A DNA stretch of 64,000 nt from positions 434,001-498,000 of the forward strand of contig NZ_OBEA01000001.1 in assembly GCF_900215355.1 (NCBI RefSeq), given 5' to 3'. The notes beneath the pieces were generated by a model. It saw only the letters and a list, made by a program, of their open reading frames with translations, searched no databases and was not told the DNA's origin. Made by a program: the position numbers and the translations under genes. Of the stretch, positions 41,082-50,434 are shown in pieces (position 1 is the stretch's first letter; every line of letters begins with the position of its first letter). Source of the DNA: Pseudooceanicola antarcticus. Its GTDB lineage: Bacteria > Pseudomonadota > Alphaproteobacteria > Rhodobacterales > Rhodobacteraceae.

Positions 41082-41405
41082 ATGATCAGCTGGACCCAGG
41101 TCATCGAGCTGCGCGAAGATGTCGGCCATGACGATTTCGACGAGGTGGTCGAGATCTTCCTGGAAGAGGTCGAGGAAACGCTGACCACGCTGGCCCATGA
41201 CGGGCAGCTGGAACAGGTGCTGCATGCCCTGAAGGGCTCGGCACTGAACCTCGGTTTCACCCATTTCTCGGGCCTCTGCGCGGAGGGCGAGGTCATGGCG
41301 GCCCGTGGCGAAGGCGATGCCGTCGACCTGGGCGCGATCCGCACCAGCTACGCCGAAAGCCGCCAGATCTTCCTGTCGGAACTGCCGCAGCGGCTGGCAG
41401 CCTAG
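41082..41405 (+). CDS. Histidine phosphotransfer (Hpt) protein
   Basis: A 107-aa four-helix phosphotransfer protein. The phospho-accepting His48 is in LHALKGSALNLGF, the standard HxLKGSA motif. The ATG at 41082 has AGGAGG 5 nt upstream; an ATG at 41067 lies in front of that site and is rejected. It is divergent from the REC-PP2C gene and its stop overlaps that of ilvA (CTAG). A link in a relay to the receiver domain is inferred from the neighbourhood. Confidence 0.92.
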   Translation: MISWTQVIELREDVGHDDFDEVVEIFLEEVEETLTTLAHDGQLEQVLHALKGSALNLGFTHFSGLCAEGEVMAARGEGDAVDLGAIRTSYAESRQIFLSELPQRLAA

Positions 41406-42637
41406 ATCAGGAACTCGGCCAGCACCGGATCCTCGGTGATGTCGCGGTAGGTGAAGCCCGCCGCCTCCATCCGCGCGGTCAGCGCATCCAGGTTCTCGGC
41501 CCGCCTCGTTTCGATCCCGATCAGCACGGAGCCGAAGTTGCGCGCCGATTTCTTCAGGTATTCAAAGCGGCTGATATCATCCTCGGGGCCCAGCATTTCC
41601 AGGAAGTCCCGCAGGGCACCGGGGCGCTGCGGCATGCGCAGGATGAAATACTTCTTCACCCCGGCATAGCGCTGCGCGCGCTCCTTGACCTCGGGCAGGC
41701 GCTCGAAGTCGAAATTGCCCCCCGACGTCACGCAGATCACCCGCTTGCCGGCAATCTGGTCCTTCAGATCCTCCAGGGCATTCACGGAAAGCGCGCCCGC
41801 GGGTTCCAACACGATGCCCTCGACGTTCAGCATTTCCAGCATGGTGATGCAGATGCGATCCTCGGGCACGCCCAGCACATGCTCGGGCGCCATGCCCTTC
41901 AGCCGTGCGAAGGGCGCCGCCCCGATCCGCGCCACGGCGGCACCATCGACGAAATTGTCCACATGGGCCAGCGTCACGGGCTCTCCGGCCTGCAGGGCCG
42001 CGGCCAGCGACATGCCGCCCTCGGGCTCGACCAGGCGCAGGTCCATGGCATCGCCGAAGTAGCTGCGGATACCGGCAGAAAGGCCCCCGCCCCCCACGGG
42101 CAGCACGATCATGTCGGCGGGCTCGGGCATCTGCTCTTCGATCTCGGCGGCGACCGAGGCCTGTCCCTCGATCACGTCCACGTCGTCGAAGGGCGCCAGG
42201 AAGTGCCCGCCCACCTCGGCGCAATGGCGCTGCGCTTCGGCCAGGGTGTCGTCGAAATAGTCGCCGGTCAGCCGGATCTCGATGAACGCGCCACCGAAGA
42301 TGCGCGTCTTGTCGATCTTCTGCTGCGGTGTCGTCACCGGCATGAAGACCACGCCGGGCACCTGGAAATGACGGCACATGAAGGCCATGCCCTGCGCATG
42401 GTTGCCGGCGCTGGCGCAGACGAAGGCCGAAACCTTCCGCTCGGCCAGCACCTTGCGCATGGCGTTGAAGGCCCCGCGCAGCTTGTAGCTGCGCACCGGG
42501 CTCAGGTCCTCGCGCTTCAGCCAGATCTCGGCGCCGTACTTGGCCGAGAGGTGATCATTGCGCAGCAGGGGCGTCGCGGGGAAGACCTCGCGCATGGCCT
42601 CTGCGGCATTCCGGGCGGCGTCGACGAATGGGTTCAT
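41402..42637 (-). CDS. ilvA: Threonine ammonia-lyase
   Basis: PLP enzyme making 2-oxobutanoate from threonine, first step to isoleucine. The 411-aa protein has the PLP lysine at Lys52 (SPVRSYKLRGAF), the phosphate loop PVGGGGLSAG, and a C-terminal ACT-like regulatory segment (RPGALRDFLEMLG) for isoleucine control. The ATG at 42637 starts the typical MNPFVDAARNAAE. A longer frame toward 43111 runs antisense to the next gene and is excluded. Confidence 0.95.
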   Translation of the reverse strand: MNPFVDAARNAAEAMREVFPATPLLRNDHLSAKYGAEIWLKREDLSPVRSYKLRGAFNAMRKVLAERKVSAFVCASAGNHAQGMAFMCRHFQVPGVVFMPVTTPQQKIDKTRIFGGAFIEIRLTGDYFDDTLAEAQRHCAEVGGHFLAPFDDVDVIEGQASVAAEIEEQMPEPADMIVLPVGGGGLSAGIRSYFGDAMDLRLVEPEGGMSLAAALQAGEPVTLAHVDNFVDGAAVARIGAAPFARLKGMAPEHVLGVPEDRICITMLEMLNVEGIVLEPAGALSVNALEDLKDQIAGKRVICVTSGGNFDFERLPEVKERAQRYAGVKKYFILRMPQRPGALRDFLEMLGPEDDISRFEYLKKSARNFGSVLIGIETRRAENLDALTARMEAAGFTYRDITEDPVLAEFLI

Positions 42638-42675
42638 GGGCCAGAGGTGACCCAAGGCGCGGGCTTTGGCAAGCC

Positions 42676-43458
42676 TCAGAGCGCGCGGCCCTCGACGTAG
42701 CGGGCGTAGAGCGTGGTCAGAAGGGTCAGCCAATAGAGACAGGCCAGGACGCCGATCACCAACTGCGCGGGCAAGGGCAACGCCGCAACACCGAGGACGA
42801 CTGGCTCGGCAGGGGCTTGGTCTGAGGTCGTGGTGATCCGTGTCATCAGCAGAAGCAGCGGCAGACAGGTCAGGAAGATCACCCCGTTCGCGGACGACAG
42901 TCGCGAGATGACCTCCTGGAGCGGCACGTTTTTTCCGAGCGCAACCGCGATGAGGGAAACATTGACGCGGACCATGTAGATCAAGAACAGGAAGAGAAGG
43001 AAGAAGCTTGGGATGAGCAGCAATAGAGAGGCGAGGAATGTCTGGCCGAAAATCAAGGTAAGCAGGATGAAGGCGAGCCACATGACAAACGACACCGCCA
43101 CAAAGACGCACAAGGAAAGCAGCAACAGCAACAGTGCCCTCGCAAAGTACTTCGCGGCCTCATTTTCCGGGTAACGGGGCCAGAGCCAGCGATTGCGTTC
43201 TCCGAGCATCAGCCACCGATGCCAGGCCACGGCCGCCCTCATGAATAGAAGGATACCGAGGACAATCAGCAGCAGAGCGGCCATAGTGTGCTCAGTGGAC
43301 ACGGCCTCTCTAGCGCCAGATCGAATTAGTTCGCGAAGATAGGTCTGCTGACAGACCAGAAGGCAGGCGATCACGATGGGGACCCAGAAAAGGTGCAGAG
43401 CAACCGTGAGATTGCTCAGCATGAGCCGACAGGTCGTCTTCATAATCGTCCAGGCCAA
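42676..43458 (-). CDS. Multi-pass membrane protein, YVEGR family, copy A
   Basis: A 260-aa protein with about six hydrophobic segments, no recognised domain. Its N- and C-terminal ends align with the next upstream gene: AWTIMKTTCRLMLSNLTVAL against GWKIFTQSLRLVFANLKEAL, and both end YARYVEGR or YGHYVEGR. A TTG start at 43458 is supported by GGAGG 6 nt upstream and by the paralogue; the ATG at 43443 would cut into the aligned part. Its base composition is a little lower in GC than its paralogue's. Confidence 0.75.
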   Translation of the reverse strand: MAWTIMKTTCRLMLSNLTVALHLFWVPIVIACLLVCQQTYLRELIRSGAREAVSTEHTMAALLLIVLGILLFMRAAVAWHRWLMLGERNRWLWPRYPENEAAKYFARALLLLLLSLCVFVAVSFVMWLAFILLTLIFGQTFLASLLLLIPSFFLLFLFLIYMVRVNVSLIAVALGKNVPLQEVISRLSSANGVIFLTCLPLLLLMTRITTTSDQAPAEPVVLGVAALPLPAQLVIGVLACLYWLTLLTTLYARYVEGRAL

Positions 43459-43554
43459 TGCAATCCTCCCAAGTCAGGTCACTTCACAGACGCTCCCGTA
43501 TGGCACAACAGGAAAGACGCCATACGGTGTCTTCCCTGCTGCAATTGCCTGAAA

Positions 43555-44304
43555 TCAGTCGATCGACCGCCCTTCGACGTAATGGCCGTAGATCGTGGTC
43601 AGGATCGACAGGCCGACCATGAACTGCAGCCAGCCGGTGACGACCATGTAGATCACCGCCAGCGGCGCGCCGGGGTTGCCGCCGATCTCGCCCACCGACT
43701 GGATGATCACGTTGATCACCGCCGTGATCAGCGCCAGCAGGGCGATGTCCCAGCCCGCGCCCTTGGTCTTTTCCCAAGCCTCGTTCATCTTCAGCGGTTC
43801 ACCCAGGGCCGCGGCCGGCAGGATGGGTGACAGCCGGTAAACGATCACTGTGAAGGCAAAGGTGAATATGAGGCCACTTGCGATCATCACTACCAGACCA
43901 CCCGCTACGGAGAGAGCGCCGACGACGAACGCCATGAAAATGGCAGGGAGGATCAAGACCAGGCCCAGCAGGATGCCCCGCCCCAGGTAGCCCAGGATGC
44001 GATCACTGCGGAACTGCGCCACCCAGCCCTCGCCCTCTTCGCGCAGCAGCACGTAGCGGTGCCAGGCGACGGCGATCCACAGGTAGCACACCATGCCGAC
44101 GATCACGAAAACCAGCAGTGACAGCCCGTTGAAGCCCGCAAGGCTGTCGCCGCCCTCCGACGCCAGGAAGTCGGCATTCGTGGTCAGGAACCAGGCCATC
44201 GCCGCCGAGGCAACCAGGTAGGGCACCAGAGAGATCCGCAGCGCCTCCTTGAGATTGGCGAAGACGAGCCTCAGGCTCTGGGTGAAAATCTTCCAGCCTT
44301 TCAT
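43555..44304 (-). CDS. Multi-pass membrane protein, YVEGR family, copy B
   Basis: A 249-aa paralogue of the preceding gene with six or so membrane segments and the shared AVAWHRYVLL and YVEGR motifs. The ATG at 44304 has GGGGGT 8 nt upstream; the frame could extend to 44388 but this adds a charged leader. The two genes lie 96 nt apart and probably form a duplicated pair. Function unknown. Confidence 0.8.
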   Translation of the reverse strand: MKGWKIFTQSLRLVFANLKEALRISLVPYLVASAAMAWFLTTNADFLASEGGDSLAGFNGLSLLVFVIVGMVCYLWIAVAWHRYVLLREEGEGWVAQFRSDRILGYLGRGILLGLVLILPAIFMAFVVGALSVAGGLVVMIASGLIFTFAFTVIVYRLSPILPAAALGEPLKMNEAWEKTKGAGWDIALLALITAVINVIIQSVGEIGGNPGAPLAVIYMVVTGWLQFMVGLSILTTIYGHYVEGRSID

Positions 44305-44459
44305 GAATGTACCCCCGATGAAGACCTGTTTGAAATTGCGCCGATCCTTTTCCGCGAATGCCCGGATGGTCAAGCACACATGGCCCAAGGCCCCCCTCTC
44401 GCTTGCCCTTGTGACCGAAAGGCGCTATCGCCCCCCTGCATCCGAATGAGGGAATACCT

Positions 44460-45686
<1,227 letters not shown>

Positions 45687-45708
45687 GCCTTCACCGACCG
45701 AATGATCA

Positions 45709-45735
45709 GGCCGGGCCCCAGGGTCCGGCCTTTTT
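45709..45735 (+). terminator. Intrinsic terminator of argG
   Basis: GGCCGG(ACCC) faces GGTCCGGCC around the CCAGG centre; TTTTT follows at 45731-45735, 23 nt after the stop codon. Confidence 0.85.
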
Positions 45736-45743
45736 CGTTGCCG

Positions 45744-45905
45744 CTAGAACCCGAGCGCGGCGCTGAGAGAGGGCAAGAGCCCCGCTGCCACCAGCCCCAC
45801 CACCGCGCCGATGACCAGCCGCAGCGGCAGTGTGCGGAACCGGGGTGACAGCCCGGCAAGCCCCGCGCAGACCACCGCGTAATACGCCATGTTGACCGGA
45901 TCCAT
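45744..45905 (-). CDS. Small membrane protein, 53 aa
   Basis: A short frame starting MDPVNMAYYAVVCAGLAGL and ending LPSLSAALGF, with two hydrophobic segments (about 8-19 and 30-46) around a basic turn (SPRFRTLPLRL). The ATG at 45905 has GGAGG 5 nt upstream. Two-helix small membrane proteins of this size are common beside housekeeping genes; the family is not recognised. Confidence 0.65.
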   Translation of the reverse strand: MDPVNMAYYAVVCAGLAGLSPRFRTLPLRLVIGAVVGLVAAGLLPSLSAALGF

Positions 45906-46072
45906 GTGATCCTCCCCTGTTGTCAGCTCAGGATGACCCTGGGGCAGCCATTCGGCAAGCCTCTGCCCTGGGGCGGGCTTTCTCGACCTTTACGCGATTT
46001 GCAGCAACGTCACGCTTGGCAAGAGGCCCCATGAGGGTCACCCCTGACGCATCCATGCGAGGGGGAGCCGCA

Positions 46073-46357
46073 ATGACCATCGAAGAGATCGCCGCGAAGA
46101 TTTCGCGCGGGCTGGAGAAACGTCCGGTCGAAGACAGTTTCAAGTTCGACTGTGGCGACGAAGGCGCCATCACCATCCGCGACGGCGCCGCCCGCCTGGC
46201 GGATGAAGAGGCCGATTGCACCATCCACATCAGCCGCAAGAACCTGGAAAAGCTGATGGCCGGAGATCTGAACCCCATGGCCGCCTTCGCCTTCGGCAAG
46301 ATCAAGGTCTCGGGGGACATGTCGCTGGCGATGAAGCTGGGGAAGGTGCTTGGCTGA
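46073..46357 (+). CDS. SCP2 sterol-binding-domain protein
   Basis: A 94-aa protein of the SCP2 fold, which binds lipids or fatty acyl groups: IRDGAARLADEEADCTIHISRKN, MAGDLNPMAAFAFGKIKVSGD and MSLAMKLGKVL. Small single-domain SCP2 proteins are common in Rhodobacterales. The ATG at 46073 has a G-rich GGGGGAG 7 nt upstream; an in-frame extension to 45920 has no support. Confidence 0.92.
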   Translation: MTIEEIAAKISRGLEKRPVEDSFKFDCGDEGAITIRDGAARLADEEADCTIHISRKNLEKLMAGDLNPMAAFAFGKIKVSGDMSLAMKLGKVLG

Positions 46358-46383
46358 GCAGAACAGCCAGAGAACACTCTGAC

Positions 46384-46413
46384 TCGACTCAGCAACACGG
46401 CTTGCCATATACT
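46384..46413 (+). promoter_or_regulatory. Possible promoter of the 44-aa gene
   Basis: TATACT at 46408-46413 is a fair -10 box; TCGACT at 46384-46389 is a weak -35 with an 18-nt spacer. It would start the transcript that carries the three leader hairpins and the small gene. Confidence 0.35.
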
Positions 46414-46423
46414 ATATAGGCGG

Positions 46424-46477
46424 GCGGGAATCGCTCCCGCTACAACACCTAGCCTTCTCAGGCTTGGGCTGCTGCCC
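46424..46477 (+). promoter_or_regulatory. Leader with three short hairpins before the 44-aa gene
   Basis: Three stems follow each other: GCGGGA/TCCCGC at 46424-46440, AGCC/GGCT at 46451-46464, and GGGC/GCCC at 46466-46477. The last ends just before the very strong ribosome site at 46480-46491, so folding could control access to it. This is a structural observation, not a known riboswitch class. Confidence 0.4.
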
Positions 46478-46496
46478 GGGAAAGGAGGTGAACTCT

Positions 46497-46631
46497 ATGG
46501 CGAAATCGACCCGCAAAATAGGTCGGAGCGCGGTCACAGGCCGCTTTACTCCGGTCTCCACGGCTCGCAACAAGCCAAGTACGCATGTTGTCGAGACCGT
46601 GAAAAAACCAAAGCCCCGCAAGGGCAAGTAA
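46497..46631 (+). CDS. Small basic 44-aa protein with exceptional ribosome-binding site
   Basis: The product (start MAKSTRKIGRSAVTGRFTPV, end KKPKPRKGK) is highly basic. Its pattern GRSAVTGRF...STHVVET resembles a group of small conserved hypothetical proteins I have seen in alphaproteobacteria, but no function is established. GAAAGGAGGTGA at 46480-46491 is a 12-nt match to the anti-Shine-Dalgarno end of 16S rRNA, GGAGG 8 nt from ATG. A terminator follows, so it is a complete unit with its own leader. It is not near mobile genes, but flanking DNA is AT-rich. Confidence 0.75.
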   Translation: MAKSTRKIGRSAVTGRFTPVSTARNKPSTHVVETVKKPKPRKGK

Positions 46632-46635
46632 GGTT

Positions 46636-46676
46636 CAGGGCAGTCTACTCTTGGCGGGGTGGCTGCCCTGTTTCTT
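46636..46676 (+). terminator. Intrinsic terminator of the 44-aa gene
   Basis: CAGGGCAG at 46636-46643 pairs perfectly with CTGCCCTG at 46663-46670 over a 19-nt loop, followed by TTTCTT. Confidence 0.7.
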
Positions 46677-46967
46677 AGCTTCACATGACAACGACATAGA
46701 TTCAACCATTAAATTCAGATGGTTAACGGAATGTGTCAGAATCGATTCCTATAAAAGGGTTATCAACCAGTCACTTCGATCCAGCCGAGATAGAACGGCT
46801 AGTCAGAAGATTTTCCTTGTACGACTCAGCTAACCAGCGTAGGGCGCAAGGGCTTACGTTTTTCTATTTCGACCACTGTCTCCTCTAATCCGGCGCTCAG
46901 TCTCGATCCAGACCGACCACGCCGCACTGCCGCATTCCGCGGGCAGACTTTTACAGGAGACTACGAC
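46677..46967. other. AT-rich spacer and cspA leader
   Basis: AT-rich, with no supported gene; a plus-strand frame of 60 codons here has no ribosome site or family pattern. The last 100 nt or so form the likely long 5' leader of the cold-shock gene, a feature typical of this gene family. Confidence 0.5.
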
Positions 46968-47174
46968 ATGGCTAATGGCGTCGTAAAATGGTTCAACACC
47001 ACTAAAGGCTTCGGCTTCATCGCACCGGAATCCGGTGGCAAGGATATCTTCGTGCATATCTCTGCTGTCGAGCGCGCCGGTCTGACCGGTCTGGCCGACA
47101 ACCAGAAAGTGACCTTCGACGTGGAATCCGGCCGTGATGGCCGTGAGTCCGCTTCGAACATCGCTCTGGCATAA
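46968..47174 (+). CDS. cspA: Cold-shock domain protein
   Basis: A 68-aa single-stranded nucleic acid binding protein. The RNP1 motif KGFGFI and RNP2 DIFVHI are intact, with the typical start MANGVVKWFN. It follows AGGAG 8 nt or so upstream and ends before two hairpins. Confidence 0.96.
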   Translation: MANGVVKWFNTTKGFGFIAPESGGKDIFVHISAVERAGLTGLADNQKVTFDVESGRDGRESASNIALA

Positions 47175-47179
47175 GTCAG

Positions 47180-47230
47180 AGATCCTTCGGGATCTGGAAA
47201 CGCGGCCTCCCTTCGGAGGCCGCGTTTTTT
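47180..47230 (+). terminator. Double hairpin terminator of cspA
   Basis: First hairpin AGATCC-TTCG-GGATCT at 47180-47195 (stable TTCG loop), then CGCGGCCTCC-CTTC-GGAGGCCGCG at 47201-47224 with six Ts at 47225-47230. The second is the functional terminator and may also stop the opposite gene weakly. Confidence 0.88.
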
Positions 47231-47255
47231 CATGTCTGACAGTCAGTTGGACAGA

Positions 47256-47969
47256 TCAGGCGCGCAGGCGCACCGCCTGTAGCAGGGCGTAGGACGGCAG
47301 CGCCGCCTCGGCCAGCGCCTTCATCTCTCCCTCAAGCTCGGGCATCTCGCCCTCGGCCCCGGCAAAGCCGGTCGAGCCATGCACGGCATTGTACCAATGC
47401 GCGGCCCAGACACCGTCATGGGGCTTCGGCCCGGCCTCCCAGCTCAGCATCGCCGGATCCCAGTCGAGGCCAAGCCTGTCGCAGAGCGCGCGCAGCATGC
47501 CCTCGGGATCGGCGCGGATATCGACGCTGTCGATGACCACGGGGCTGTGGCCCTCGGTCAGAAGCTGCTCGTAGAGCTCCGCCTGCTGGACGAAACCGAT
47601 CTCGGAAAGCTCGGGATTGTCGTACTTGGCCGAGAAGCTGGCGACCACACGGGCCGGATGACGGATCAGGAAGACATGCTTCATGTCCGCGAACCAGTCG
47701 CGCGGCACCTCCGGGATCATGTGCTGCGCCATGTGCTTGTGGTAGATGTGCGGCGTCGCATCGGGGCCCTTGATCGCCGCCACCACCTCGGCCGGGTCCT
47801 GCGGCTGAGAGGCCAGGATCTGGTCACCCATCGGGTGCTCGCGCCCCGTCAGCGCCAGATAGGCAGCGTAGAAGGGTTCATCCACCGCCGAGAAATCGGC
47901 GCGGTTTCCGAAGGCATACATCATCGCGGTCGATATATTGCGGGGGCCGGACCAGCAGGCGATTTTCAT
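47256..47969 (-). CDS. Sulfotransferase-like protein
   Basis: A 237-aa protein with a P-loop-like start (SGPRNISTAMMYAFGNR) that resembles the 5'-PSB loop of sulfotransferases, plus VFLIRHPARVVASF that resembles the 3'-PB motif. The natural substrate is unknown. Its ATG overlaps the aminotransferase stop by 4 nt (ATGA), so the two genes are coupled. Confidence 0.85.
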   Translation of the reverse strand: MKIACWSGPRNISTAMMYAFGNRADFSAVDEPFYAAYLALTGREHPMGDQILASQPQDPAEVVAAIKGPDATPHIYHKHMAQHMIPEVPRDWFADMKHVFLIRHPARVVASFSAKYDNPELSEIGFVQQAELYEQLLTEGHSPVVIDSVDIRADPEGMLRALCDRLGLDWDPAMLSWEAGPKPHDGVWAAHWYNAVHGSTGFAGAEGEMPELEGEMKALAEAALPSYALLQAVRLRA

Positions 47970-48883
47970 GCGCCTGCCTCCGCCGCGACCAGCGCCTTGT
48001 AGAGGCCACGCAGGCGCTCGGTGACCGGGCCCAGCTCTCCGGTGCCGATCCGGCGGCCGTCGATCTCGCTGACCGGGGTCTGGGCACCGAAGGTGCCGGT
48101 CAGGAAGGCCTCATCCGCACCATAGGTATCGACCAGAGAGAAATTGCGCTCAGAGACGGGAATGTCATTGGCCCGGCACAGGTCGATGACCTTCTGGCGG
48201 GTGATCCCGTTCATGCAATAGTCGCCGGTCGAGGTCCAAACCTCGCCCTTCCGCACGATGAAGAAGTTGCAGGAGTTGGTGGTGTTCACGAAACCATGCA
48301 CGTCCAGCATCAGCCCCTCGTCCGCGCCGGCCTTCTCGGCGGCGATACAGGCCAGGATGCAGTTCAGCTTGGAATGGGAATTCAGCTTCGGGTCCTGGGT
48401 CATCGGCAGCCCGCGCAGATGCGGCACCGTGGCCAGGCGGATCGGGCGACCGAGGGCGGGCCTGGAATGCTCCATGATGATCGCCACGGTGGGCCCGGAA
48501 CGCGACAGCGAGGGGTGCTGGAAGGGCCGGTCCTTCACGCCACGGGTCACCATCAGGCGGGCGTGGGCATCGGTGTGCATGTCATTGGCGGCGCGCAGGT
48601 CGTCCAGCGCCTGCACCAGGTCCGCCTTGCTCAGCCCGATGTCCAGGTCAATGGCCAGGGCGGCCTCGAACAGCCGGTCCAGGTGCTCGCCCAGGAAGGC
48701 CCAGTGACCATCGTAGAGGCGCAGCCCCTCCCAGATCCCGTCGCCCAGCATGAAGCCGGAGTCGTAGATCGAGACCACGGCCTCGGCCTTCTCGACCACG
48801 CGGCCGTTCAGCCAGAATTTCAGATTGTCGTTGCGGGCATCGTGTTCGGCATCATGGGCCGTCTGTTCCCGAGTGTCGCTCAT
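47966..48883 (-). CDS. Class IV aminotransferase (branched-chain or D-amino-acid type)
   Basis: A 305-aa PLP enzyme. The PLP lysine is Lys172 in NSHSKLNCILA and the EAFLTGTF segment shapes the phosphate site. It resembles branched-chain aminotransferases, but the DAAA/ADCL relatives cannot be excluded. The ATG at 48883 has GGAGG 5 nt upstream. Followed directly by the sulfotransferase-like gene. Confidence 0.9.
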   Translation of the reverse strand: MSDTREQTAHDAEHDARNDNLKFWLNGRVVEKAEAVVSIYDSGFMLGDGIWEGLRLYDGHWAFLGEHLDRLFEAALAIDLDIGLSKADLVQALDDLRAANDMHTDAHARLMVTRGVKDRPFQHPSLSRSGPTVAIIMEHSRPALGRPIRLATVPHLRGLPMTQDPKLNSHSKLNCILACIAAEKAGADEGLMLDVHGFVNTTNSCNFFIVRKGEVWTSTGDYCMNGITRQKVIDLCRANDIPVSERNFSLVDTYGADEAFLTGTFGAQTPVSEIDGRRIGTGELGPVTERLRGLYKALVAAEAGA

Positions 48884-49042
48884 AGGCACCTCCATTCGCG
48901 GCAGACGCTAGGAGGCAAAAGAGGGAAAGCCAAGCGGCCTTCCCTCTTTTTAGTCACGCAGCGCAAGGGGGGTGGGAGCTGCGCGACAACCGAGCCCCGG
49001 ATGTTGGCAGAGAGAGCCTCTGCACGGGCCCGGAACCGGATG

Positions 49043-49453
49043 TTACTCGGCGGTGACCACGGTCATGACGAGGTTGCCGTCGACACGGATCGGCCCGTCT
49101 TCCTTGGCGCCGAGGGTGTATTCAAAGACGCCGGTCTGCATGCCGCCCTCTTCCGAGTGGACCATGAGCATCAGCATATCGCCGGGCATGACCTCTTCCT
49201 GCAGGATCGCGGCAACGTCGGCGTTCTCACCGGCGCGCAGCGGCGCGTAGCCGACGACCGGGCCCGGCGCCATGTCGGCATCGGTGCGGTGGACGACCAG
49301 CCAGCCGTTCTCGGGGGCCATGATGGCGCTGGCGCTGACGACGCCATTGGCGACGCTCTGGTCCATGGCTTCGACCATGGGCATGGCGTGGTCATCGGCG
49401 AAAGCCGCGGTTGCGCTCAGGATCAGGCCGGTGGCAAGGGTGATGGTCTTCAT
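49043..49453 (-). CDS. Exported DUF7282-like protein
   Basis: A 136-aa protein with a signal peptide (MKTITLATGLILSATAAFA) and a compact domain with GWLVVHRTDADMAPGPVVGY and MLMLMVHSEEGGMQTGVFEY. This pattern matches the DUF7282 family of small periplasmic or extracellular domains, whose function is not established. GGAGG precedes the ATG at 49453. Stands alone between the aminotransferase and the PfkB gene. Confidence 0.8.
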   Translation of the reverse strand: MKTITLATGLILSATAAFADDHAMPMVEAMDQSVANGVVSASAIMAPENGWLVVHRTDADMAPGPVVGYAPLRAGENADVAAILQEEVMPGDMLMLMVHSEEGGMQTGVFEYTLGAKEDGPIRVDGNLVMTVVTAE

Positions 49454-49582
49454 TGGGGAACCTCCCGTTAACTCGTTGAAAGCCACGCCAGGCGGCGCGG
49501 TCCCTCGAGTCACGAAAGGAAAGCGCCGGGGTTTCACGCCCCGGCGCCGGATCTCTTCACCTTCTCTGACGAATTCGTGAGA

Positions 49583-50434
49583 CTAGAGCTCATCCCGCAG
49601 GGGGATCACATCCGCCGTGCCCAGCCGGGTCACCATGACCGAGGCCGCCTTCTGCGCCAGCGTGATGGCATCGGCCATGTCCAGCCCCTGTTCCAGCGCG
49701 GCCACCAGGTAGCCGGTGAAGGTATCCCCGGCGCCGGTGGTATCGACGGGGGTGACCTTCGGCGCCTCGAAGCGCTGCTCTCCGCCGGCACCGACCCAGA
49801 GCGCGCCCTTGGCACCCAGCGTGATCACCACGTCGGCCACGGGCAGCGCGGCGGGGGTCATGCCGGTCGCGGCTTCAAGCTGCGCCGCCTCGACCTCGTT
49901 CATCACCAGCAGGTCGAGATGCTCCAGCAGCGGCGCCACGGCCTCGGCGTCGAAGGGGGCGGCGGCATGGGCCAGCGGCAGGCCCCGCGCCTTCACCGCG
50001 CGGGCGAAATCCAGCAGACCGTTGGTTTCGTTCTGGAAGATCGCCCAGTCGCCCGGCTGCGCCTCTGACAGGATCTCGTCCAGCCCGAAGACGTCGATGC
50101 GGGCATTGGCCCCGGAAAGGATGATGATGCGGTTCTCGCCCTCGGCGTCCAGCTCGATCACCGCCTGGCCAGAGGGGCCCGCGAGTTCGGCGACATGATC
50201 GACCGACACGCCGTAGCCCGACAGCCGTTCCTTCATCCACAGCCCGTCTTCGCCCACGGCACCGATATGATGCACAGAGGACCCCGCCCGCGCCACGGCG
50301 ACGGACATGTTGGCACCCTTGCCACCCAGGCCCCGCTTGAAGTCCGTGGCGGCCAGGGTCTCACCGGGGGCCGGCAAATGCGGCACCTGGAAAACCAGGT
50401 CCGCATTGACCGAGCCAAGATTCCAGACCGGCAT
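49583..50434 (-). CDS. PfkB-family carbohydrate kinase (ribokinase-like)
   Basis: A 283-aa sugar kinase. Motifs: GLGGKGANMSVAVARAG near the start (sugar site) and the C-terminal DTTGAGDTFTGYLVAAL with the catalytic Asp and the anion hole. Closest to ribokinases, but the exact sugar or nucleoside is unclear. The ATG abuts the maeB stop codon, so it shares that transcript. Confidence 0.92.
   Translation of the reverse strand: MPVWNLGSVNADLVFQVPHLPAPGETLAATDFKRGLGGKGANMSVAVARAGSSVHHIGAVGEDGLWMKERLSGYGVSVDHVAELAGPSGQAVIELDAEGENRIIILSGANARIDVFGLDEILSEAQPGDWAIFQNETNGLLDFARAVKARGLPLAHAAAPFDAEAVAPLLEHLDLLVMNEVEAAQLEAATGMTPAALPVADVVITLGAKGALWVGAGGEQRFEAPKVTPVDTTGAGDTFTGYLVAALEQGLDMADAITLAQKAASVMVTRLGTADVIPLRDEL

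Noticed and set aside
46424-46477. Known riboswitch class in the leader of the 44-aa gene
   Set aside because: The three short stems do not match a riboswitch consensus that I can recognise; described only as a structured leader.
46651-46833. A 60-codon frame after the 44-aa gene
   Set aside because: It begins inside the terminator hairpin loop and has no ribosome site or recognisable pattern.
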